5,353 nucleotides of DNA from Planctomycetota bacterium (GTDB lineage: Bacteria; Planctomycetota; SBBH01; JAHFOU01), in assembly GCA_023261525.1 (NCBI GenBank), contig JAHFOU010000178.1:1-5353 (forward strand). Direction: 5' to 3'. The notes under the pieces are model-generated. The model was not told the origin of the DNA, made no database searches, and saw nothing but the letters and a program-made list of their open reading frames with translations. Shown piece by piece: positions 1 through 5,353 of the stretch (position 1 is its first letter; each line of letters begins with the position of its first letter). The position numbers were made by a program, and so were the translations under genes.

Positions 1-1252
1 GGACTTCGAGCGCGCCGCCAAGATCCGCGACCAGGCGGACCAGGCCCGCAAGAAGTGGGAATCCACCAAGAAGGAGTGGCGCGAGTCGGCCAAGGAGGTC
101 GACGGGATCGTGGACGAGGAGGTGGTCGCCGAGACCGTCTCCAAGATGACCGGGGTCCCCCTCACCCGCCTGGAGCACGCGGAGGCCGAGCGCCTCCTCA
201 AGATGGAGGGCGAGCTCCACAAGCGCATCGTCTCGCAGGAGGACGCCATCACGGCCATCGCCCGCTCCCTGCGGCGCGCGAGGGCCGGCCTCAAGGACCC
301 GAAGCGCCCCATGGGCTCCTTCATCTTCCTGGGCCCGACGGGGGTCGGCAAGACCCTGGCGGCCCGTGCCCTGGCCCACTTCATGTTCGGCTCCGAGGAC
401 GCCCTCATCACCATCGACATGTCGGAGTACATGGAGAAGTTCAACGTCTCCAAGCTGATCGGCTCCCCCCCGGGCTACGTGGGCTACGAGGAGGGCGGCC
501 AGCTCACCGAGAAGATCCGTCGGCGTCCCTACGCGGTGCTCCTCCTCGACGAGATCGAGAAGGCTCACCCGGACGTCTACAACATGCTCCTGCAGATCAT
601 GGAGGAGGGGCGCCTGACGGACGCCTTCGGGCGCCACGTGGACTTCCGCAACACCATCCTCATCATGACCTCGAACATCGGGGCCGACATCCTGCGCAAG
701 CAGACCTCCCTCGGGTTCCGCCAGGCCACCCCCGGCGGGAACTACGCCAAGATGAAGGACATGCTCCAGAGCGAGGTGGAGAAGCACTTCCGTCCGGAGT
801 TCATCAACCGCCTCGACGACATGATCATCTTCAAGCCCCTCGTCAAGGAGGACATCGAGAAGATCATCGACATCGAGATGGCCCACGTCTCCAAGCGCCT
901 GGCCGACAAGGGCATGGAGCTGGTCCTCACGCCCGAGGCGCGCGCCTTCCTCATCGACAAGGGCGTCTCCCCCGAGTTCGGGGCCAGGCCGCTGCGGCGG
1001 GAGATCGAGCGGCGCATCGAGGATCCCCTGGCCGAGGAGCTCCTCAAGGGCAACTTCCAGGGCAAGAACCGCATCCTGGTCAGCCTGAGGGGCGGGGACC
1101 TGGCCTTCGAGACCGACGCGAAGTCCGCGGCGATCAAGGAGCCGGTGCCGGAACGCCGCAGGGCCAAGGCTGAAGCCGAAAAGCCGGAGAAGGCGGAAAA
1201 GCCAGAAAAGGCTGAGGAGAAGCCGCGCGGACGCGGCGGCGATGCCCCCTAG
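1..1252 (+). CDS. clpC: ClpC-type AAA+ protein unfoldase (Clp ATPase), 3' part; 5' end outside window
   Basis: This is the C-terminal 416 residues of a Hsp100/Clp unfoldase that uses ATP to thread proteins into the ClpP peptidase in the cytoplasm. The reading frame is open from base 2. Residues 1-20 of the fragment match the UVR/middle-domain helix (DFERAAKIRD), which ClpC has and ClpA lacks. The second AAA+ module follows: Walker A GPTGVGKT (about 111-118), pore loop GYVG (158-161), Walker B VLLLDE (179-184), sensor-1 TSN (223-225), the arginine-finger segment FRPEFINRLDD (263-273) and sensor-2 GARPLRR (327-333). An LGF tripeptide (237-239) sits where ClpP-binding Clp proteins carry their IGF/VGF/LGF loop. 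That loop and the short middle-domain remnant favour ClpC over ClpB. After about residue 370 the protein continues into a low-complexity, charged tail rich in Lys, Glu, Pro and Ala, which is longer than in typical ClpC. The stop codon lies 11 bases inside the next gene, so the two are probably co-transcribed. The family is certain; ClpC versus a ClpC-like paralogue is likely but not proven without the N-terminus. Confidence 0.93.
   Translation, partial: DFERAAKIRDQADQARKKWESTKKEWRESAKEVDGIVDEEVVAETVSKMTGVPLTRLEHAEAERLLKMEGELHKRIVSQEDAITAIARSLRRARAGLKDPKRPMGSFIFLGPTGVGKTLAARALAHFMFGSEDALITIDMSEYMEKFNVSKLIGSPPGYVGYEEGGQLTEKIRRRPYAVLLLDEIEKAHPDVYNMLLQIMEEGRLTDAFGRHVDFRNTILIMTSNIGADILRKQTSLGFRQATPGGNYAKMKDMLQSEVEKHFRPEFINRLDDMIIFKPLVKEDIEKIIDIEMAHVSKRLADKGMELVLTPEARAFLIDKGVSPEFGARPLRREIERRIEDPLAEELLKGNFQGKNRILVSLRGGDLAFETDAKSAAIKEPVPERRRAKAEAEKPEKAEKPEKAEEKPRGRGGDAP
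1178..1213 (+). repeat. Tandem 18-bp coding repeat (EKPEKA x2) in the ClpC tail
   Basis: Two adjacent in-frame 18-base units (1178-1195 and 1196-1213) both encode Glu-Lys-Pro-Glu-Lys-Ala. A partial third unit (1214-1225, EEKP) follows, and a degenerate KAEA precedes them. The copies differ at third codon positions (CCG/CCA, GAG/GAA, GCG/GCT), so the repeat is not a very recent duplication, or the peptide is being kept. This stretch is also richer in A than the flanking coding DNA. It encodes a flexible charged tail; a function is not evident. Confidence 0.8.
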
Positions 1253-3074
1253 AGCCAGATCCGCGGCGCTGGTCCTCCTCGCCGCCCTTCTGCCCTATCT
1301 CCCCGTCCTGGCGGGGGGATTCCTCTTCGACGACACCGGCTTCCTCGCCTCGGGGATCCGGGCGGACCCCGGGCGGGAGGCCTGGGCCCGCCTGGCGGGC
1401 AACCGCGGCCTGTCCTACCTCACCCTCTGCTGGGACGCTTGGGCCTGGCAGTTCCACCCCGTTGCCTGCCATGCCACCAACCTGATCCTGCACGCCCTCG
1501 CCTGCCTGGCCGCCCTGGCCGCCGGCAGGTCCCTCCTGGGCCGCCTGGGGCAGGGCGCGCCGGAAGCCGGAGCCCTGGCGGGCGCCCTCCTCTACGCCCT
1601 CCACCCCCTCCTGAGCGGGGCCGTGGGCTACGTGACCCAGCGCGCCGAGATCCTGGCCGGGCTCTTCGCCTTCCTTGCCCTGCACTTGTACCTGTCCGGA
1701 CGGCCCTGGCGCTGTCTGGCGGCCTGTCTCGCCGGCTTCCTGTCCAAGGAGAACGCCCTGGCCATCCCCGCCCTGCTCGCCGGCGTGGAGCTGGCCCTTC
1801 CGGGCCCGAGGGAACGCGGAAGACGCTTCCTCCTTTTCGCCGCCCTGATCCTGGGCGGCGTCGCGGCCCTCCTCCTGAATCCCGGACTCTTCGGCCTGGG
1901 GTCCCGCGGGGCCGCGCACATCCTGGGCGGGTCCCGCTTCACCCTGCCCCGTCCCCTGTATGCCCTCACCCAGCTCGGCGTGCTGGCACACTACGCCAGG
2001 CTGGCCCTCCTGCCCTTCGGCCAGCACCTGGACTACGACTGGGGGTACGACGCGACCCTCTGGGCACCAAGAGCCCTGGCCGCCCTGGTCGTCCTCGTCC
2101 TGATCGCCGCCCTGGCCTGGCGGATGCGCAGGCAAAACCCCCTGCCCCTGCTTGGCCTGGGATGGTTCCTGATCGCCCTGGCCCCCACCTCCAGCCTGGT
2201 CCCCATCGAGGACGTGGTCGTGGAGCACCGGGTCTACACCGCCCTCTGGGCGCCGGCCCTGGCCGCCGGGATCTGGATGACCTCCGGGGGAAGCCGGCGC
2301 AGAACCCTGGGCCTCCTGACGGGGATCTGCCTCGCCGTGTTCACCACGGCGCGGGCGGCCACCTGGGCCTCCCCCGAGCGGCTCTGGCGGGAGTCGGCCC
2401 GGGCCTGCCCGGGGAAACCCCGGCCCTGGGAGGGTCTGGGCGAGGCGGAGGAGAGGCGGGGGCTTCACCGGGCCGCAGAGCATGACTTCCGCAGGGCCCT
2501 GGCCCTGGATCCCCTGAACTACCGCCCCGCCCGGAGCCTGGGCCACATCCTGTCCGAGCAGGGACGCCACGAGGAGGCCGTGGCCGTCCTCGCCCAGGGC
2601 CTGAAGGCCTTCCCCGGGGAGGAAAGCTCCAGCCTGGACCTGGCCAACAGCCTGGAGGCCCTGGGGCGCGGTCCGGAGGGCGTGGAAGTCCTGAGGAAGG
2701 CGGCCGGCCTCTCGCCCGAATACGCGATGTTGCACTACAACCTGGGCGTGGCCCTGATCCGCCTGGGCCGGGACGCGGAGGCGGTACCCCCCCTGAGGAC
2801 GGCGGTGACCCTGGTGGAGGACCCGGCCTGGCGCAGGGGCCGGGAGGGCGAGGAAAGCCGGAAGATGCCCCCCTCCCCGCCTCGGGCGGCCCTGTCCATG
2901 GCCCTCTGCCGCTCAGGCAAGCCCGCCGAGGCCCGCGAGGTCTTGGTTCCCGCTCTCCAGAAGCATCCGGACCGGAGGGAGCTGTGGACGGCCTACGGGA
3001 TGGCCTCGTCCGCGTTGGGGGATGCCGAAGGTGTGAGGAAGGCGCGGGAGGCGCTGGCGAGACTGGCGCGCTAA
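1242..3074 (+). CDS. TMTC/DUF1736-like GT-C membrane glycosyltransferase with C-terminal TPR repeats
   Basis: A 610-residue integral membrane protein. Residues 1-375 contain roughly 10-12 hydrophobic segments (the first about 7-28). They carry the signatures of the protein O-mannosyltransferase-like, DUF1736/TMTC type of GT-C enzymes: FDD directly after the first helix (29-31), HP...VxYVTQRAE (121-136), SKENA (168-172), the DUF1736-like segment ending LPFGQHLDYDW (257-267), and PTSSLVP...EHRVY (315-332). In GT-C enzymes the acidic pair after helix 1 is the usual catalytic and metal/lipid-phosphate site on the outer face. Residues about 391-610 form four to five TPR units (for example 425-458 and 493-526), interrupted by an Arg/Glu/Pro-rich insert around 528-547. 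The likely role is sugar transfer from a lipid-linked donor to an extracytoplasmic protein or glycan; donor and acceptor are unknown, and bacterial members are mostly uncharacterised. ATG 1242 overlaps the end of clpC. No Shine-Dalgarno sequence lies at normal spacing (the nearest GAGGAG, 1214-1219, is 22 bases away), so translation is probably coupled to clpC. It ends sharing 4 bases with sufT, which is read from the other strand. Family confidence is high; biochemical activity is inferred. Confidence 0.85.
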   Translation: MPPRARSAALVLLAALLPYLPVLAGGFLFDDTGFLASGIRADPGREAWARLAGNRGLSYLTLCWDAWAWQFHPVACHATNLILHALACLAALAAGRSLLGRLGQGAPEAGALAGALLYALHPLLSGAVGYVTQRAEILAGLFAFLALHLYLSGRPWRCLAACLAGFLSKENALAIPALLAGVELALPGPRERGRRFLLFAALILGGVAALLLNPGLFGLGSRGAAHILGGSRFTLPRPLYALTQLGVLAHYARLALLPFGQHLDYDWGYDATLWAPRALAALVVLVLIAALAWRMRRQNPLPLLGLGWFLIALAPTSSLVPIEDVVVEHRVYTALWAPALAAGIWMTSGGSRRRTLGLLTGICLAVFTTARAATWASPERLWRESARACPGKPRPWEGLGEAEERRGLHRAAEHDFRRALALDPLNYRPARSLGHILSEQGRHEEAVAVLAQGLKAFPGEESSSLDLANSLEALGRGPEGVEVLRKAAGLSPEYAMLHYNLGVALIRLGRDAEAVPPLRTAVTLVEDPAWRRGREGEESRKMPPSPPRAALSMALCRSGKPAEAREVLVPALQKHPDRRELWTAYGMASSALGDAEGVRKAREALARLAR

Positions 3075-3394
3075 TCCACCCCGAGCTGGAGCTTGGCGGC
3101 CTCGGACATCATGTCCTTGGTCCAGGTCGGCTCCCAGACCACATCCACCTTGGCCGAGGTCACGCCGGGGATGGCCTTGAGCTTGGTCTCCACGGACGGA
3201 GGCAGGGTGACGGCCTCGGGGCAGTTCGGGGAGGTGAGGGTCATCTTCACGACCACAGCCCCAGCCGCGTCCACCTCGACCTTGTAGATCAGGCCGAGCT
3301 CGTAGATGTTCACCGGGATCTCGGGGTCGTACACCGTCTTGAGCGTCTCGATGATCTGGGGTTCGAGCGGCTGGGCGGCGGGGGCGCTTTCCAT
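3071..3394 (-). CDS. sufT: SufT, MIP18/DUF59-family iron-sulfur assembly factor
   Basis: A compact 107-residue cytoplasmic protein that is almost entirely one MIP18 (DUF59) domain. The hallmark DPEIPVNIYELGLIY occupies residues 23-37, and the TSPNCPEA segment holds the family's conserved cysteine (C58); VVWEPTW (85-91) is the usual C-terminal strand. A 15-residue Ala/Pro-rich leader precedes the domain. SufT-type proteins are auxiliary factors for maturation of Fe-S proteins and are commonly the last gene of suf operons, as seen here. The reading frame is open further upstream, but that part lies inside sufU. The ATG at 3394 is chosen because AAGGAG sits 6 bases before it and because the family begins there. 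It follows the sufU stop by 14 bases, so it is in the same transcript. Its TAG stop overlaps the TAA of the convergent membrane-protein gene. The single-domain form, without a PaaD or Mrp fusion, and the suf context make SufT the best assignment. Confidence 0.93.
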   Translation of the reverse strand: MESAPAAQPLEPQIIETLKTVYDPEIPVNIYELGLIYKVEVDAAGAVVVKMTLTSPNCPEAVTLPPSVETKLKAIPGVTSAKVDVVWEPTWTKDMMSEAAKLQLGVD

Positions 3395-3400
3395 GGCGGT

Positions 3401-3406
3401 CTCCTT
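3401..3406 (-). promoter_or_regulatory. Ribosome binding site of sufT
   Basis: Read on the minus strand this is AAGGAG, a near-perfect Shine-Dalgarno sequence 6 bases before the ATG at 3394. It decides the start of sufT against the longer open frame that runs back into sufU. It is the clearest ribosome binding site in the window. sufT therefore can initiate independently, whereas sufS and sufU start inside the preceding gene's stop. Confidence 0.8.
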
Positions 3407-3408
3407 AG

Positions 3409-3867
3409 CTACTCCGTCGACACGGTGCCGCCGCCCTGCTCCAGGGCGGACTTGAGGGCATGCCAGGCCAGGGTGGCGCACTTCACCCGCATGGGGAACT
3501 CGCGGACCCCGCCCAGGACCTCCAGCTTGCCCAGGTCCGCCGGCAGGGGTTTGCCAGGCTCCGAGATGACCATGGCGTGGAAACGGTCGAGCAGGCCCTG
3601 GGCCTCGGTCCGGGTCATGCCCTTCAAGCGCTCCGTCATCAGGGAGGCCGAGGCCGTGGAGATGGCGCACCCGGAACCCTGGAAGGAGACGGCGCCGATG
3701 CGCTCCCCCTCCGTTTTCACGAACACGGTCACCCGGTCCCCGCAGAGGGGATTGAAGCCCTCAGCCTTGGCCGAGGCATCCGGCATGGGCGAGAAGTTCC
3801 TCGGCCTGCGGCCGTGGTCCAGGATGAGCTCCTGGTAGAGGTCCCGAAGTTCCCCTTCGCTACTCAC
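3409..3867 (-). CDS. sufU: SufU, zinc-dependent sulfurtransferase partner of SufS
   Basis: A 152-residue SufU/NifU-N-type protein. It begins with the typical LYQELILDHGRRPRNF segment (residues 10-25). It carries the three cysteines and the aspartate that bind zinc in SufU: NPLCGDRV (C42, D44), GSGCAIS (C67) and RVKCATLAW (C130). The 63-residue spacing between the second and third cysteine includes the insertion that separates SufU from the shorter scaffold IscU, and the IscU LPPVK-type HscA motif is absent. SufU accepts persulfide sulfur from SufS and passes it towards the SufBCD scaffold. The start is a GTG at 3867 that overlaps the SufS stop as GTGA; the open frame upstream of it is only the shadow of sufS. 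A GGGAG sequence 8 bases upstream (3876-3880, within the sufS end) supports this start. The protein ends in a short Gly/Thr/Ser-rich tail. Confidence 0.95.
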   Translation of the reverse strand: MSSEGELRDLYQELILDHGRRPRNFSPMPDASAKAEGFNPLCGDRVTVFVKTEGERIGAVSFQGSGCAISTASASLMTERLKGMTRTEAQGLLDRFHAMVISEPGKPLPADLGKLEVLGGVREFPMRVKCATLAWHALKSALEQGGGTVSTE

Positions 3868-5081
3868 GCGAACATCTCCCGGACCTTGGTCAGGCCCTTG
3901 GCCAGGACCTCCAGGTCGGCCTCGGTGTTGTAGACGCCCAGGGAGGCCCTCGCCGTGGCCGCCACGCCGAAGCGCTCCATCAGGGGCTGGGCGCAATGGT
4001 GCCCGGTGCGGATGGCGATGCCCTGGCGGTCCAGCACGGTCCCGATGTCGTGGGGGTGGATGCCTTCCATCGTGAAGGAGAGCACCCCGGCCTTGTGGCG
4101 GGCCGTGCCCACCAGCGTCAGGCCGGGCACGGCGGAGAGGAGGGCGGTCCCCTTCTCCAGCAGGGCCTTCTCGTGGGCCTCCACGCGGTCCAGCCCCAGG
4201 GCCGTCAGCCAGTCGATCGCGGCGCCCAGCCCCACGGCCCCGGAGATGTCCGGGGTGCCGGCCTCGAACTTGGCCGGGGGCACGTTGTAGAGGGTCTCCT
4301 CGAAGCGCACGGAGGCGATCATGTCCCCGCCCCCCTGCCACGGGGGCATGGCATCCAGGTGCTCGGCCTTGGCCCAGAGGGCCCCGATGCCGGTCGGGCC
4401 GTAGAGCTTGTGCCCCGAGAAGGCGTAGAAGTCGCAGCCCAGGGCCTGGACGTCCACCTTCAGGTGGGGCACGGCCTGGGCCCCGTCGATCAGGACGGGG
4501 ATGCCCTTGGCCTTGGCTTTCGCCACGATGTCCCGGACGGGATTGATGGTGCCGAGAGCGTTGGAGACGTGGCCCAGGGCCAGGAGCTTGGTCTTCGGTC
4601 CGAGGAGGCGGTCCAGCACAGCCAGGTCCAACTCGCCGTTGTCGAGGACGGGGACCACCTTCAACGCGGCGCCCTTCGACTGGCAGAGCATCTGCCAGGG
4701 CACGATGTTGGAGTGATGCTCCAGGTGGGTGACCAGGACCTCGTCCCCGGCGCCCACGCGGGTGCGGCCGAAGGTGTGGGCGACCAGGTTGATGGCCTCG
4801 GTGGTCCCCCGCGTGAACACGATCTCCCGAATGGAAGGGGCGTTCAGGAAGGCGGCGACCTTCTCACGCGCACCTTCATAGGCCTTGGTAGCCCGCTCAC
4901 TCAGGAGGTGGACCGCGCGGTGGACGTTGGCGTTGTCCTCCTCGTAGTAGCGGCGCAGGGCCTCCAGGACGGCCCTGGGCTTCTGGGTGGTGGCCGCGCT
5001 GTCCAGGTAGACCAGGGGCTTGCCCCGGGCCGACTGGGCCAGGATGGGGAACTCGCGCTTCACATCCAGAAGGGCGCTCAT
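3864..5081 (-). CDS. sufS: SufS, group II cysteine desulfurase
   Basis: A full-length 405-residue PLP-dependent enzyme that removes sulfur from L-cysteine, giving alanine and an enzyme-bound persulfide for Fe-S cluster synthesis in the cytoplasm. Visible landmarks are YLDSAATTQKP (25-35), TRGTTEAIN (90-98), the cofactor-stacking histidine in LEHHSN (H123), IDGAQ with the PLP-pyridine aspartate D199 and Q202, the Schiff-base lysine in FSGHKLYGPTG (K225), and the active-site cysteine in RTGHHCAQP (C363). R378 matches the substrate-carboxylate arginine. The short loop around C363 and the RxGHHCAQP motif place it in group II (SufS/Csd) and not IscS/NifS. H344 (in HPHD) aligns with the Bacillus SufS histidine that takes part in zinc-ligand exchange with SufU, in keeping with the sufU gene next door. 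ATG 5081 overlaps the sufD stop as ATGA. Its upstream region holds only a weak GGGA-like Shine-Dalgarno sequence, so coupling is likely. All key residues are present. Confidence 0.97.
   Translation of the reverse strand: MSALLDVKREFPILAQSARGKPLVYLDSAATTQKPRAVLEALRRYYEEDNANVHRAVHLLSERATKAYEGAREKVAAFLNAPSIREIVFTRGTTEAINLVAHTFGRTRVGAGDEVLVTHLEHHSNIVPWQMLCQSKGAALKVVPVLDNGELDLAVLDRLLGPKTKLLALGHVSNALGTINPVRDIVAKAKAKGIPVLIDGAQAVPHLKVDVQALGCDFYAFSGHKLYGPTGIGALWAKAEHLDAMPPWQGGGDMIASVRFEETLYNVPPAKFEAGTPDISGAVGLGAAIDWLTALGLDRVEAHEKALLEKGTALLSAVPGLTLVGTARHKAGVLSFTMEGIHPHDIGTVLDRQGIAIRTGHHCAQPLMERFGVAATARASLGVYNTEADLEVLAKGLTKVREMFA
3876..3880 (-). promoter_or_regulatory. Ribosome binding site of sufU, inside sufS
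   Basis: Read on the minus strand this is GGGAG, 8 bases before the GTG start of sufU and embedded in the last codons of sufS. It supports the non-ATG start, since there is no ATG in the sufU frame between it and the conserved N-terminal motif. With the GTGA overlap it points to translational coupling. Confidence 0.55.
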
Positions 5082-5353
5082 GAAGCGGTCCCGCTGCCGA
5101 GGTGTTGGCTCAGCCAGGCGCAGAGGGAGGCCGAGAGCTGGTCCCGGACGGCCGCATCGGGGATCTTCTCCACCATCTCCTCGGCGAAGGCGTGGGTCAG
5201 CAGGCTCCGTGCGGAATCCGCCGACAGCCCGCGGGAGCGCAGGTAGAAGAGGACCGCCGCATCCAGGCGCCCGATCGTGACGCCATGGGAGCAGGCCACG
5301 TCGTCGGCATGGATCTCAAGCTGGGGCCGGGCGTCCACCTCGGCCTGCTCGGA
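5078..5353 (-). CDS. sufD: SufD, Fe-S assembly scaffold subunit, C-terminal end only
   Basis: The last 91 residues of SufD; the rest (the family is usually about 400-450 residues) lies beyond the right edge of the window. The frame is open to the edge, so the GTG at 5338 is an internal valine and not a start. The fragment contains the end of the beta-helix core, PQLEIHADDVACSHG (10-24), followed by the helical tail with LFYLRSRGLS (35-44). The CSHG motif (C21, H23) corresponds to the SufD site whose histidine (E. coli H360) works with a SufB cysteine in building the nascent cluster. SufB would read CEH and a different GKI sequence here, which separates the paralogues. SufD forms the SufBC2D complex. 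Since sufS directly follows, sufC is expected upstream of sufD, giving the order B-C-D-S-U-T. Confidence 0.93.
   Translation of the reverse strand, partial: SEQAEVDARPQLEIHADDVACSHGVTIGRLDAAVLFYLRSRGLSADSARSLLTHAFAEEMVEKIPDAAVRDQLSASLCAWLSQHLGSGTAS

Noticed and set aside
55..1173. 372-codon plus-strand frame within clpC
   Set aside because: It is a Gly/Arg/Pro/His-rich out-of-frame translation with no recognisable motif; the clpC frame carries all AAA+ motifs.
1..1252. ClpB instead of ClpC
   Set aside because: ClpB has a long coiled-coil middle domain and no ClpP-binding tripeptide. Here a UVR-type helix lies directly before the second AAA+ module and LGF occupies the ClpP-loop position.
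1134..2735. 533-codon open frame on the minus strand opposite the membrane-protein gene
   Set aside because: Its product is a Gly/Gln/Pro/Glu-rich sequence without domain or hydrophobic pattern, as expected from the complement of a GC-rich gene. The plus-strand frame has coherent membrane helices, GT-C motifs and TPRs.
3395..3670. Longer start for sufT upstream of 3394
   Set aside because: The extension lies entirely in the sufU coding region and gives Gly/Pro/Arg-rich sequence. The AAGGAG before ATG 3394 and the usual family length support the short form.
2984..3838. 284-codon plus-strand frame across sufT and sufU
   Set aside because: It lies antisense to two recognisable Suf genes, starts inside the membrane-protein gene and shows no domain.
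3996..5246. 416-codon open frame on the plus strand opposite sufS and the sufD end
   Set aside because: The translation is Gly/Val/Gln/His-rich low complexity, and the opposite strand encodes SufS with every catalytic residue. It is a GC-driven shadow.
5336..5338. GTG as start of a small 86-residue gene at the right edge
   Set aside because: The frame stays open to the window end and the residues before the GTG continue the SufD sequence (SEQAEVDARP), so it is the truncated 3' end of sufD.

Overview
The window is a stretch of GC-rich bacterial chromosome, densely packed with genes and strongly biased to G or C at third codon positions. It looks like ordinary housekeeping DNA: there are no mobile elements, RNA genes or CRISPR arrays. 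A high-GC bacterium that carries a ClpC-type unfoldase and a sufBCD-S-U-T type iron-sulfur operon is expected. Holophaga/Geothrix-like Acidobacteriota would fit, but several other high-GC phyla would too, so this assignment is weak.

Left half, plus strand: the window opens inside a gene for a ClpC-type Hsp100 unfoldase. The second half of the middle (UVR) domain and the whole second AAA+ module are visible, and the protein ends in an unusual Lys/Glu/Pro/Ala-rich tail. Its last 11 bases overlap the start of a 610-residue membrane protein that combines a GT-C type, TMTC/DUF1736-like glycosyltransferase core with C-terminal TPR repeats. The two genes are probably co-transcribed.

Right half, minus strand: reading from the right edge leftwards come the 3' end of sufD, then sufS, sufU and sufT. 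sufD/sufS and sufS/sufU each overlap by 4 bases (ATGA and GTGA), and sufT starts 14 bases after sufU stops, so this is one tightly coupled operon. SufS (cysteine desulfurase) takes sulfur from cysteine, SufU (zinc-dependent acceptor) carries the persulfide on, the SufBCD scaffold (only the SufD end is visible) builds the cluster, and SufT helps cluster maturation or delivery. sufB and sufC presumably lie beyond the right edge.

The two transcription units converge and share their stop-codon region: the TAA of the membrane-protein gene and the TAG of sufT overlap within four bases (3071-3074). There is therefore no intergenic terminator, and no gene-free stretch longer than 14 bases anywhere in the window. 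I saw no convincing evidence for a new biological system. The features most worth a second look are the uncharacterised GT-C/TPR protein coupled to clpC, the repeat-bearing ClpC tail and the terminator-less convergent junction.
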